NCBI GenBank assembly: GCA_015655615.1
Contig: JAATES010000013.1
Coordinates: 1-17,101 of the forward strand
Source: Actinomycetales bacterium
GTDB taxonomy: Bacteria > Actinomycetota > Actinomycetes > Actinomycetales > Cellulomonadaceae
Length of the DNA stretch: 17,101 bases
Reading direction: 5' to 3'
The translations under genes were made by a program, and so were the position numbers. The notes under the pieces were generated by a model. It did not search any database and was not told where the DNA came from. It worked only from the letters and a program-made list of their open reading frames with translations. Below, one piece after another: positions 1 to 7,447 of this stretch; the first letter of the stretch is position 1, and each line of letters opens with the position of its first letter.

Positions 1-1
1 C

Positions 2-256
2 AGGGGAAAGGCCACGGCCGGACAGCACGCTGCGGAGGCGGAACGCACTGCCTCCGAGCACCGCCGTGCGGTGGAGCTCCGCAAAGAGCTCTCCCAGCTC
101 GTCGGTGCCTGGGCGCGGCGATCCGGGCAGCCCCACGGGACCGTGCACACTGCCCTGCGAGCTCGTAGCGGCGGGCCCGAGGTGCCGCAGGCCACGGTGG
201 CACAGCTGGAGAAGCGCGTCGAGATTCTGCGCGGCTGGTTCGTGGGGAAGCGGTAG
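2..256 (+). CDS. C-terminal end of a probable DEAD/DEAH-box helicase (5' end outside window)
   Basis: Frame 2 is open from the left edge to a TAG at 254-256, giving 84 visible residues, so the gene begins before the window. The tail has the pattern ELRKEL..LVGAWARRSGQPHG..H..LR...GGP......AQLEKRVEILRGW. I recognise this as the conserved end of actinobacterial DEAD/DEAH-box helicases, where a helical region follows the helicase core and a Gly-Gly-Pro turn precedes a last amphipathic helix. The helicase motifs themselves lie outside the window, so the assignment rests on remembered similarity of the tail only. The gene converges on ptsH with just 20 nt between the two stop codons. A different protein with a similar C-terminal helical domain cannot be excluded. 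Confidence 0.55.
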   Translation, partial: RGKATAGQHAAEAERTASEHRRAVELRKELSQLVGAWARRSGQPHGTVHTALRARSGGPEVPQATVAQLEKRVEILRGWFVGKR

Positions 257-276
257 CGCCCTGTGCGCGAGCCGAA

Positions 277-543
277 CTAGGCGTCCAGATCGGACTGGAC
301 GACCTCCGCCAGGGAGGCGAGGGCTGCTTCGGCATCTGCGCCCGTGGCGGTGATGCGCACGGTCGCACCCTGTCCGGCTCCCAGGCCCATCACCTGCAGG
401 ATGCTCTTGGCATCGACTGCGGGTCCGTCGCCCAAGGCGATGGTGATGATCGCGTCGAAGGTACTCGCAGTGGACACGAAGACCGATGCAGGGCGCGCAT
501 GGAGACCTGCGGCGCTTGCCACGCGGGCAGTGGTGGTGGGCAT
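277..543 (-). CDS. ptsH: PTS phosphocarrier protein HPr
   Basis: This 88-residue protein has the usual HPr length. The site of phosphorylation by enzyme I is in GLHARPA, with His at residue 15 exactly as in the family. The second landmark, DAKSILQVMGLGA, carries the regulatory-type Ser at residue 47. An HPr kinase is not usual in actinobacteria, so this Ser may be unused. The start at 543 has a clear Shine-Dalgarno AAGGAG about 8 nt upstream. The frame stays open further upstream, but that extension runs into the end of ptsI and has no HPr similarity, so I reject it. HPr passes phosphate in the cytoplasm from EI to IIA proteins, most simply here to the IIA encoded at 6952-7434. It is the last gene of the operon, 67 nt after ptsI. 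Confidence 0.96.
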   Translation of the reverse strand: MPTTTARVASAAGLHARPASVFVSTASTFDAIITIALGDGPAVDAKSILQVMGLGAGQGATVRITATGADAEAALASLAEVVQSDLDA

Positions 544-610
544 TGACGAACTCCTTGCTGTGTGCCGCCACCTGTCGGGGCGGAGGGGAGGAGAGGGCAG
601 TGGGGCGGTA

Positions 611-2335
611 TCAGTGAGGTTGGGCCGGAGCGTCGGGAGGGCGGTCATCCTGGCCTGACCGCGGCGCGAGGAACCTGCTGACCGTTTCTCGTGCGGTGCT
701 GGCATCCTCTGCCGCGAGGACCTCGTTCGCCAGCCGGTGCGCATCTGCGAGGGCCACGGAGGAGACCGCTGCAGACACGGGGGCAAGCGCCCGGGCGGTC
801 ATCGACAAGCTGGTGACACCGAGACCCAGGAGCACGACGGCGAGTGCGGGATCGGCAGCGGCCTCGCCGCAGACTCCAACCTGACCCGGTCTGCCGTCGG
901 CGCGTGCCCGGGCCCCAGCTTCGGCCACGAGCTTCACCAGACGCAGCAGGGGAGGCTGCCACGGGTCGGTGAGGTGGTTCAGCGCCGCGAGTTCGCGGTC
1001 CGCGGCCATCGTGTACTGGGCCAGGTCGTTGGTACCCAGGCTGACGAAGTCGACCTCATGCAGAATCGGTTCAGCCGACAGGGCAGCGCTGGGGATCTCG
1101 ATCATGATCCCGGTGCGGGTCACTCCTGCCTCCCGGCAGAGGCTGGCGAAGCGCCGGGCCTCGGCCACGGTGGCGACCATGGGTGCCATCACCCCGAGCT
1201 CGAGGTCCAGCCCTTCGCCCGCGGCCACTATTGCATCCAGCTGCCGACGGAGCACATCTTCATGGTGGACCGATGTGCGAAATCCTCGTACGCCGAGGGC
1301 CGGGTTGGCCTCATCGGTGCCAGTGAGGAAGGCCAGCGGCTTGTCGGCGCCGGCATCGAGCGTGCGGACGGTGACCCGACCGCCAGCGAACTGCTCTAGG
1401 ACCTTGCGGTAGAGCCTGCGCTGCTGATCGACAGAGGACTCATGGGTGCTGCCCAGGAAGCAGAACTCGGTGCGGAACAGTCCGACGCCGGTGGCTCCGA
1501 GGCGTGCGGCGGCGATGGCTTCTTGCGGGCCGCCGACATTCGCAAGCAGGGTCACCGGCTGTCCTGACCGGAACGTGGCCACGCCGGTGTAGGGCACGCG
1601 GCGACTCTGCTCCTCCGCCCATGACAGTGCCATCCGGTGATCTGCCGCTGCCGGGTTGACGACGACGGTCCCGCCGGCCCCATCGACGAGGACCTCCTGG
1701 CCATCGGCGATCTCGGAGATGGACTCCAGGCCGACGACCGCAGGGATGCCCAGCGACCGGGCCAGGATCGCCGTATGTGACTGCGCGCCGCCATCCTCCG
1801 TGACGATGGCGAGGATGACGGCCGGGTCCAGTGTTGCGGTGTCTGCCGGTGCTAGATCGAGTGCGACCAGGACGAACGGATGACCGGGCTGCGGCAGCCC
1901 TGGCGCCGGGGTTCCCGCGAGTTCTCCGAGGATGCGGTTGCGCACGTCCCTGACGTCCGGTGCCCGATCGGCCAGATAGCCGCCCAGGTGCTCGAACTGT
2001 GCGGCGATGTCCTGCCCGGCGTCCCACGTTGCTCGTTCGGCGGAGGCTCCCTGGTCGATCCGCCGCTCGACCGCGGTGGCGAGCGCGGGATCGGTCGCCA
2101 TCAGTCCCGTGGCCTCGAGGATGTCGCGCGCCTCACCCGTGATCGTGGCGGCGAGTGATTGCAGGCGGTCCCGAACGTGTTCCCGGGCGGCCTGGAACCG
2201 GGCTTTCTCATGGGAGGCGCTGGTGCTTGCCGGACGTGGCGCTGGGGACGGTTCGGCTGGCGAGGCGGTGAACCAGGCCACCGTGCCCACCACTGTGCCA
2301 TCGCTGACGCCCATTCCGCAGAGTTGTCGTCTCAT
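611..2335 (-). CDS. ptsI: PTS enzyme I (phosphoenolpyruvate-protein phosphotransferase)
   Basis: The 574-residue protein is full length for EI and autophosphorylates from PEP to feed HPr. Domains in order are an N-terminal HPr-binding region (about 1-140), the phosphohistidine swivel domain with GGAQSHTAI (active His187), and a C-terminal TIM barrel (about 245-540). Barrel landmarks are GLFRTEF (285-291), ALGVRGFR (346-353), SLGTNDLAQYTMA (432-444) and VGVCGE with the proton-donor Cys489. The chosen ATG (2333-2335) overlaps the TGA of the kinase gene as ATGA, which suggests translational coupling. An internal ATG at 2314 (residue 8) is a possible alternative but has no better ribosome site. 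All key residues are present. Placement of a general PTS enzyme inside a specific sugar operon is less common than a separate pts locus. The sequence cannot show whether another EI exists elsewhere in the genome. Confidence 0.97.
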   Translation of the reverse strand: MRRQLCGMGVSDGTVVGTVAWFTASPAEPSPAPRPASTSASHEKARFQAAREHVRDRLQSLAATITGEARDILEATGLMATDPALATAVERRIDQGASAERATWDAGQDIAAQFEHLGGYLADRAPDVRDVRNRILGELAGTPAPGLPQPGHPFVLVALDLAPADTATLDPAVILAIVTEDGGAQSHTAILARSLGIPAVVGLESISEIADGQEVLVDGAGGTVVVNPAAADHRMALSWAEEQSRRVPYTGVATFRSGQPVTLLANVGGPQEAIAAARLGATGVGLFRTEFCFLGSTHESSVDQQRRLYRKVLEQFAGGRVTVRTLDAGADKPLAFLTGTDEANPALGVRGFRTSVHHEDVLRRQLDAIVAAGEGLDLELGVMAPMVATVAEARRFASLCREAGVTRTGIMIEIPSAALSAEPILHEVDFVSLGTNDLAQYTMAADRELAALNHLTDPWQPPLLRLVKLVAEAGARARADGRPGQVGVCGEAAADPALAVVLLGLGVTSLSMTARALAPVSAAVSSVALADAHRLANEVLAAEDASTARETVSRFLAPRSGQDDRPPDAPAQPH

Positions 2336-4026
2336 CGGTTCGCCAGCTCCCGGACCTGCTCTCGTGCGGCGGCCTGCGGCGTGCCGCTGACCGCCTCCAG
2401 CAGTGCGACCAGGATCGCCGCGACGGCGACTGCGCCAGGATCCGGCGTACCCACGGCACGTTCGCCCAGATAGCCAGCACGCCCGCGCTTGCCTGCCATG
2501 CCTGCCGTGCGCCGCGCCCCGTCGAGTGCGGCATCGATGGCCTCGGCATCCAGTGGGGAACGGTCCCCGCCACCGGGGAGCCGGCCGGCAGGATGGAGAG
2601 CGTCGATCAAGGTCCGGTCACCTGGCTGTGCCTGGCCTGCCCGGGTGATCGCGTCCTCGCCAAGCCGCAACCCCTGAGCCAGTGCCGTCGCCAGATCCGG
2701 CGGCGTGGCCGACGCGGCTGCGATGGCGAGTTGCTGGAACAGCAGTCCGAAGAGCGGTCCGCTCGAGCCCCCCACGTCGTCGAGGAAGCCGGAGGCCATT
2801 GCCTCGAGGTCGTCGGTGAGGGTGGCCTGCGTGCCAGTCGAGCGCAACAGCGCTGATTGCATCGCCCGGTCCAGGTTGGTACCGATGTCGCCGTCTCCGG
2901 CACGCTGGTCCAGGGCGTTGAGCCAGGGAGTTAGCGAGACGATGAATCCGGTGACGGAGCGGAGCCAGGGGGAGGGCTCCCGGCCGGTAGGAGGCTTCTG
3001 CGCTGGGACGATGTCCACGAGCTTGCCGAGTGCGGTGGGACGGGGCAGGAAGACGGTGGCGTGTGGTCCGTACCAGTAGGGCAGCCAATCGTCGTCCACC
3101 GTGGTCAAGGTGACCGAAAAGCCCGGCATGTCTAGCGCCGAGACATACGTGCCGCTCAAGGCGCTCTCGGCTCGGAGGCCTTTGCGGTGGACGGAGTCGA
3201 GCACGGCGTCCAGTGCTGCAAGCAGTTCGAGCTCGCCGATTCCGCCGAGTCCGTTGACGAGCACGATGACCCGCTCCGTCGTCGCGGGCAGGGCGGACCG
3301 GATCTCCGAGACCATCCGGTCCGCCAGGACCGACAGTGGCGGTTGGTCGATCGTCTCGACCGCCGGCTCCCCGTGGATGCCCACGCCGTATTCCAGGGTG
3401 CAAGGGTCCAGTTCCCGCGCGGCTCGAGTGGCACCCGGCGGGGTGTGTGCTCCATGCGCTACCGCGATGCTGCGCGAGTTCGCCACGATGCGAGTGCCCA
3501 GGGCGGCTAGGTCGTCCAGGGCGATACCGGTGTCTGCGGCCGCCCCTAGGACCTTCTCGACGATCATGGTGGCCGCAGTGCCGCGCCTGCCGGCCGGGTG
3601 GCCCTCTGAGCCGAGGTCGTCGTCGACGATGACCTCGGCGACCGGTATCCCCTCGGCGCGCAGGCGTTCCGCGGCAATCGCGAAGTTGAGCCGATCCCCG
3701 GTGTAGTTCTTGACCACGTGAAGGACGCCGCCTCGCCGGGCCACATGCTTGCTCGCGGCGTAGATCTGCCCACTGTGGGGAGAGGTGAAGACCTCGCCCG
3801 GGCAGGCAGCATCCAGGCCACCGAACCCGACGAACCCGGCGTGAAGGGGCTCGTGACCCGATCCTCCGCCACTGACCAGTGCCACCCGGCGTTGCGGACA
3901 GGGAGCCAGTGCCCAGACATGGAGGGGCTCCCGTTGGACTCCGACTTGCTCCGATGCCTGGGAGGCCAGACCGTGGAGCGCACTGCGCAGTGCGGAACCC
4001 GTGGCGTCCAAGAAACTCGTTGTCAT
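2332..4026 (-). CDS. Fused DhaK-DhaL dihydroxyacetone/glyceraldehyde-type kinase
   Basis: The 564-residue protein is a one-chain kinase like the ATP-dependent dihydroxyacetone kinase of Citrobacter. The DhaK half (about 1-335) has GGGSGHEP (53-60, His58), KNYTGDRLNF with Asp111, and GVGIHGEP with His218, the residue that binds the ketone covalently as a hemiaminal in the family. The DhaL half (about 355-564) has AGDGDIGTN (376-384) with the metal-binding Asp residues, GGSSGPLFG (419-427), GDRTLIDAL (469-477) and RAGYLGERAVG (516-526). No separate DhaM is encoded nearby, so phosphate most likely comes from ATP rather than the PTS. Known substrates of such fused kinases include dihydroxyacetone, glyceraldehyde and tetruloses. 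Next to an aldolase that yields DHAP plus an aldehyde, glyceraldehyde phosphorylation is a reasonable inference. ATG 4026 follows a GAGGAG-type site; its end is coupled to ptsI. Confidence 0.93.
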   Translation of the reverse strand: MTTSFLDATGSALRSALHGLASQASEQVGVQREPLHVWALAPCPQRRVALVSGGGSGHEPLHAGFVGFGGLDAACPGEVFTSPHSGQIYAASKHVARRGGVLHVVKNYTGDRLNFAIAAERLRAEGIPVAEVIVDDDLGSEGHPAGRRGTAATMIVEKVLGAAADTGIALDDLAALGTRIVANSRSIAVAHGAHTPPGATRAARELDPCTLEYGVGIHGEPAVETIDQPPLSVLADRMVSEIRSALPATTERVIVLVNGLGGIGELELLAALDAVLDSVHRKGLRAESALSGTYVSALDMPGFSVTLTTVDDDWLPYWYGPHATVFLPRPTALGKLVDIVPAQKPPTGREPSPWLRSVTGFIVSLTPWLNALDQRAGDGDIGTNLDRAMQSALLRSTGTQATLTDDLEAMASGFLDDVGGSSGPLFGLLFQQLAIAAASATPPDLATALAQGLRLGEDAITRAGQAQPGDRTLIDALHPAGRLPGGGDRSPLDAEAIDAALDGARRTAGMAGKRGRAGYLGERAVGTPDPGAVAVAAILVALLEAVSGTPQAAAREQVRELANR

Positions 4027-4058
4027 GTCCGTCTCCTCGATGGATCAGTCCGGGTGGG

Positions 4059-4868
4059 TCAGTCGAGAAAGCCTGCGGGAGATTCGATGCCGAATGCTGT
4101 GGCCAGATCTCGCAGCTGTGGCACCGTGATCTCTTGTTGTCCCTCACCGCGGGTCAGCAGCCAGGTCTGGGCGGACTTCTCCAGGCTTTCGACGGTGCCG
4201 AGGACCGCCTGACCGGACGCGCCGGAGGCTAGGACACCATGATGCGCCCAGATGACGACTCCGAATTCTCGAAGCTTGTCAGCCGATTCAATTCCGATGG
4301 TGTCGGTTCCGCACACCATCCAGGGAAGGAGCCCGACGCCTCGGGGCAGGGCCAGGATGCTCTCGGAGTTCGTCGCCCACAACGCGCGGGTTAGCGCCAC
4401 CTCGTCCAGTGGATGCACATGCGTCATCGCCACGACATAGGTGGGATGGCAGTGCAACACCACGGTGTGCTCGCCGTCCTGCGCGGCTTGCGCGATATGG
4501 CCTCTCAGGTGGGCAGGGAGCTCGCTGGTCGGACGCCGTCCGCCGGCGAACCCCCACAGCACCGCGAGTGAGGCTCCGTCCTCGCCGACGCGAACGATCC
4601 CACAGTGGGTGCGGGGGTCCTTGATGAGCAATCGGAAGGGACTGCCGGCCGCTGTGACCAGGTAGGAGTTCCCGGCCAGCTCTGGAAAGGGCTCCTCGAG
4701 GGGGAGGACGGGGCCGGAACCGTCCAAGGGGAACTCGTCCAGCTCGGCATCGCTCAGGCGATAGCTCAGGTTGCCGGCATGGTTCTCGGCCCATCCGCGA
4801 CGATAGATGTCGGCGCAGACGTCCAGCAGCGGGGCGAGCACGCGATGCTCGGAATCTGTGTCAGTCAT
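4059..4868 (-). CDS. RhaD-type class II aldolase (rhamnulose-1-phosphate aldolase family)
   Basis: The 269-residue product aligns along its whole length, as I recall it, with E. coli RhaD (274 residues). Shared features are the N-terminal GNL turn (32-34), the segment HCGIVRV...LWG (88-106), PTSELPAH with the catalytic Glu116, the zinc ligands His139 and His141 in HCH, GVGLLPWMV.GTD (177-189), His210 in HHGV and LEKSAQ (229-234). RhaD enzymes use zinc to cleave a ketose 1-phosphate into DHAP and an aldehyde, L-lactaldehyde in rhamnose breakdown. No rhamnose isomerase or kinase is present; the neighbours are a Gat-family PTS and a dehydrogenase. The physiological substrate is therefore probably another ketose 1-phosphate made from an imported polyol or ketose. 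Family assignment is strong and exact substrate unknown. An AGGAGG site lies 11 nt before ATG 4868; the kinase gene starts 32 nt downstream. Confidence 0.93.
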   Translation of the reverse strand: MTDTDSEHRVLAPLLDVCADIYRRGWAENHAGNLSYRLSDAELDEFPLDGSGPVLPLEEPFPELAGNSYLVTAAGSPFRLLIKDPRTHCGIVRVGEDGASLAVLWGFAGGRRPTSELPAHLRGHIAQAAQDGEHTVVLHCHPTYVVAMTHVHPLDEVALTRALWATNSESILALPRGVGLLPWMVCGTDTIGIESADKLREFGVVIWAHHGVLASGASGQAVLGTVESLEKSAQTWLLTRGEGQQEITVPQLRDLATAFGIESPAGFLD

Positions 4869-4922
4869 GCTGTGGGGTCCTCCTGGTGCGAAAGCGGTAC
4901 GAGGGTCGAGCAGGGACTCGGC

Positions 4923-5153
4923 TCAGTGCGATGAGGGTGGGGGAGGTGTGTGCGTCACGGGCGCGGGTGGCTGCCTGGTGCCGATTAGGTCGGCGTTGCG
5001 GGTCAGGATGAGTGACAGCACCAGGGAACAGAGGGCCAGCGGCACGTTCCAGCTGATGATGCTGATCACCAGGAAGACCGCGGCCAGGACGACTGCCAGG
5101 CAGTACGCCACCCGCACCCAGGTCCGGGAGCCTCGGTGGTCATGCGGGGACAT
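4923..5153 (-). CDS. Small two-helix membrane protein of the PTS operon, unknown function
   Basis: I do not recognise a family. The 76-residue product has a basic, His-containing N-terminus (MSPHDHRGSRTW), two hydrophobic stretches at about residues 15-33 and 36-52 separated by a short turn with Asn-Val-Pro, and a Pro-rich tail ending PPPPSSH. I chose ATG 5153 because GGAGGG lies about 6 nt upstream and the reading frame then overlaps the end of the IIC gene by 14 nt. An in-frame GTG at 5174 would add seven residues but has no better site. Tight overlap with IIC and the membrane character suggest it is made with the transporter and may sit beside it; that is inference from position only. It lacks PTS phosphorylation motifs. 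Composition and third-position GC resemble the neighbours, so it looks like a real gene rather than a chance frame. Confidence 0.75.
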   Translation of the reverse strand: MSPHDHRGSRTWVRVAYCLAVVLAAVFLVISIISWNVPLALCSLVLSLILTRNADLIGTRQPPAPVTHTPPPPSSH

Positions 5154-6507
5154 GGGAACCCTCCAGTTCTCCACGGATCCGCTGGTCGTCTCGTGCGATG
5201 CCGCGGAAGTAGTAGAAGCCCAGGCCTATGGTGGCCAGCGCCAGCACGATGCCGACCGGGGTGAGCTGGACGGCCTCGGCCGCGATGTACCGCAACTCGG
5301 AGATGTCCATGCCGAACCAGGCGAGCATCTGACCCTCGGGAGTGCTGACGTCACCGCTCGACTTCGCCAAAGACGTGAAGTACGGCGCAAAGTACGTGGC
5401 GACATACAGCTGCATCGGGATGCCGACGATCGTGCCGATCAGCATCTTCACGAAGTTGCCCATCGTGAGGTAGAACAATGGCACCACCAGGCAGATGTTC
5501 ATCAAGCCTCCGAACGGAAGCACGGTGTTGCCCGGCAGGATCATCGCGTAGAGCATCAGGACGGGGATGGTCAGGATCATCACGAGCCAGTGCTCTGACC
5601 GTCCGGCCATCACCGGCCAGTCCAGGCCGATGGTGAACTCGCGATCGTGGAAGCGCTTCTTGGTGAAGTTCGTTGCCGCCTCGCTGACCGGGGTCAGGGC
5701 GGTCGTGAACAGTTTGGCGACCAGCGGGAACAAGGTGAGTGCGGTCGCTGCCTGGATGCCTAGGGTCAATGTGGCGCTGAGACCGTAGCCACCGACGGCG
5801 CCGATGAGGCAGCCGATGATGAATCCCATGACGTGGTTCTCGGCGAAGATCCCGATCTTGCTGCGCAGCTTCTGCGCATCCACGTTCCAGGTCGCCGGAA
5901 TGATCTTGTCCAGGAGCTTGACCAGCGGATAGAGCCAGATGCCAGAGAGGAACATGGGATGCGGCATCGAGACCCCGGGGATCCCGGTGAGCTTCTGCAG
6001 CCGGTACCGGGTGGCATCCGCGTTCTTCAGCTCGAAGATCGCCTGCAGTGTGGCCACAGCGAACCCCAGCCAGACGATGCCGGAGACGTAGTAGACCAGG
6101 AAGGCAGTGAGCACCTTGTTGCCGACGTTCCACATGTCGACATTCAGGCAGGAGGTCCAGCGGAATGTCAGCATCACCAGGTTGACGACGATCTGGATGG
6201 GGAACATCAGGAACGCGAACTGCCACCCCCAGGCGAGCCCGAGGGCGGGCGGCCAGCCCATGTCGAGGGCGGTCAGGCTGACCCCGGTGTTGTCGACGAA
6301 GGCCTCCGCGGCGGCACCGACGTTGGTGACCATGTAGTCGACGACCAGGCTGATGCCCGCCAGTGCTACGCCGAGGGTCAGGCCGGCCGAAATGGCGCGT
6401 GTCGGCTTCATGCGGAAGGCGATGCCGATGACGGACAGGATGATCGCGAGGAACACCGACGGTCCGAGGTCGATCAGTCCTTGGAATATCGTCTTCAGAA
6501 GGTCCAT
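5140..6507 (-). CDS. PTS system IIC component, galactitol (Gat) family
   Basis: The 455-residue protein is a polytopic inner-membrane permease of the EIIC-Gat family, within the family's usual size. Many hydrophobic segments run from residue 14 to about 440. Recognisable family stretches include WGWQFAFLMFPIQ (93-105), LDMGWPP, the conserved loop around NVGNKVLTAF, TPVSEAATNFTKKRF, the block with RSEHWLVM and the late GNTVLPFGG. It would move the sugar across the membrane while phosphate is handed over from the separate IIB protein. The Gat family covers galactitol but also pentitols and other polyols, so the name does not fix the substrate. ATG 6507 is preceded by AAAGGTGG. A 121-nt gap separates it from IIB, the widest inside this operon, while its stop lies inside the following small membrane gene. 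Confidence 0.92.
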   Translation of the reverse strand: MDLLKTIFQGLIDLGPSVFLAIILSVIGIAFRMKPTRAISAGLTLGVALAGISLVVDYMVTNVGAAAEAFVDNTGVSLTALDMGWPPALGLAWGWQFAFLMFPIQIVVNLVMLTFRWTSCLNVDMWNVGNKVLTAFLVYYVSGIVWLGFAVATLQAIFELKNADATRYRLQKLTGIPGVSMPHPMFLSGIWLYPLVKLLDKIIPATWNVDAQKLRSKIGIFAENHVMGFIIGCLIGAVGGYGLSATLTLGIQAATALTLFPLVAKLFTTALTPVSEAATNFTKKRFHDREFTIGLDWPVMAGRSEHWLVMILTIPVLMLYAMILPGNTVLPFGGLMNICLVVPLFYLTMGNFVKMLIGTIVGIPMQLYVATYFAPYFTSLAKSSGDVSTPEGQMLAWFGMDISELRYIAAEAVQLTPVGIVLALATIGLGFYYFRGIARDDQRIRGELEGSHVPA

Positions 6508-6599
6508 CTCGGACCACCTTTCGGGAGGAGGAGTGCGGCATGCGGTTCGCCGGCGCCGGGCTGAGGGCGCGGACTACCACGGCGATAGCGCGACGGTGC

Positions 6600-6614
6600 G
6601 TGATCGCAGATCAC
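6600..6614. promoter_or_regulatory. Palindrome in the IIB-IIC gap of the PTS operon
   Basis: GTGATC-GCA-GATCAC is a perfect 6-bp inverted repeat with a 3-nt centre, in the only sizeable gap (121 nt) inside the operon. It could form a small hairpin near the IIB stop or be a protein site. No T-run follows on the transcribed strand. Confidence 0.3.
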
Positions 6615-6628
6615 TGCGGTGCGAATCT

Positions 6629-6919
6629 TCAGTTGAGGTGCAAGGCGGTGAGGATCTTCTCGAACTCCTCCGAGGCTCCGATTCCGGTCAGGAAGGAGAC
6701 ACCGTTGAAGGTCGGGATGTCATAGACCTCTTCTCCGTGCTGGGCGATCGAGACATAGACGTCTGCGGACGTGAGGTAGGTGGGGATCGAGTTGATGTTG
6801 ATCGCCTCGATGTTCACCTCACTCAGGAGCCCGCGGTCGTCCAGCAAGGTGGTGAGCTTGACGGCAACCGTCTGGGATGTGGCGATCCCGCCCCCGCACG
6901 CCACGATGATGGTCTTCAC
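6629..6919 (-). CDS. PTS system IIB component, galactitol (Gat) family
   Basis: The 96-residue cytoplasmic protein matches GatB in length and layout. The phosphocysteine loop is at the N-terminus, VACGGGIATSQTV, with the active Cys at residue 8, after a short beta strand. Cys8 takes phosphate from the IIA His and passes it to the sugar bound by IIC. The start is a GTG at 6917-6919 with a strong AAAGGAG site about 8 nt upstream; no ATG in frame would keep the P-loop. It lies 32 nt after the IIA gene and 121 nt before IIC. The gene order A-B-C with separate polypeptides is the same as in E. coli gatABC. Confidence 0.94.
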   Translation of the reverse strand: MKTIIVACGGGIATSQTVAVKLTTLLDDRGLLSEVNIEAININSIPTYLTSADVYVSIAQHGEEVYDIPTFNGVSFLTGIGASEEFEKILTALHLN

Positions 6920-6951
6920 AGGTGAGCTCCTTTGCTTGATGGCGCTCGCGC

Positions 6952-7434
6952 TCAGGGTCTGGCCGCGAGTGGTGATGAGATCTGCTCGTTGATGATGGAG
7001 AACAGATGGTGTGCGTCGGGTGCGTTCTTCATGTCGTTCAGCCGGGCCTCGTCGGAGAGCATCCCGATGAGACTTTGCAGGGTCGTCAGTTGCGAGGTCT
7101 TGTCGGACAATGCCATGACGATGACGAGCGAGACCTGGACCGTCCGGTCGTTCGCTCCCATCTCATGGAAGGGAATCGGCTCGGCGAGCCGGGTGACGCT
7201 GATCGCCGATCGGATGACGTGTTCGACGTCGCAGTGGGGGATCGCTACGGCGATGGCTCTGGTCGGCAGTCCGGTGGGATACCGCGCCTCACGGTCCAGG
7301 AGCGCCTGCGTGAACGTGGGGCGGGCAATGCCGGCCGCGATGAGGTCGGCGGAGAGCCGGGCCAGCAGGTCGGTGCGGTCGGTGGCGTGGACCCCGACCC
7401 GCACGCAGTCCTCGGTGAGCAGCGATGCGGACAT
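6952..7434 (-). CDS. PTS system IIA component (EIIA type 2, fructose/mannitol-galactitol fold)
   Basis: The 160-residue cytoplasmic protein has the PTS EIIA type-2 fold. The phosphorylated residue is His67 in AVAIPHCD, the classic A-x-PH context, preceded by REARYPTGLPT (48-58), which is typical of Gat and fructose IIA proteins. It would accept phosphate from His15 of HPr and donate it to Cys8 of IIB. Nothing suggests a fused regulatory domain, and the length is normal for stand-alone GatA. ATG 7434 follows a GAGGAG site that lies directly against the TGA of the dehydrogenase gene, only 13 nt upstream, so translation of the two is probably linked. Confidence 0.94.
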   Translation of the reverse strand: MSASLLTEDCVRVGVHATDRTDLLARLSADLIAAGIARPTFTQALLDREARYPTGLPTRAIAVAIPHCDVEHVIRSAISVTRLAEPIPFHEMGANDRTVQVSLVIVMALSDKTSQLTTLQSLIGMLSDEARLNDMKNAPDAHHLFSIINEQISSPLAARP

Positions 7435-7447
7435 GTCCAGGATCTCC

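Noticed and set aside
1..256. Left partial gene as dinG, which neighbours pncB in M. tuberculosis
   Set aside because: The visible C-terminal tail does not look like DinG; it resembles another helicase group.
256..268. GCGC-CCTGT-GCGC hairpin between the helicase-like gene and ptsH as a terminator
   Set aside because: Only four base pairs, begins within the stop codon, and has no T-run; too weak to call.
544..786. Upstream extension of the HPr frame (81 extra residues)
   Set aside because: It overlaps ptsI, shows no HPr similarity, and the internal ATG at 543 has a proper ribosome site and puts the active His at residue 15.
611..4026. Kinase plus EI and HPr as a PTS-coupled DhaKLM system
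   Set aside because: No EIIA-mannose-type DhaM domain is present; EI and HPr here are ordinary full-length general PTS proteins and DhaK-DhaL is fused as in ATP-dependent enzymes.
2618..4147. Minus-strand open frame of 509 residues in another frame over the Dha kinase
   Set aside because: Rich in Arg, Gly and Pro with no motif; the kinase frame holds every expected catalytic block.
5154..5174. GTG start at 5174 for the small membrane protein
   Set aside because: ATG 5153 has the better ribosome site; GTG 5174 would lengthen the overlap with IIC for no gain. It stays possible.
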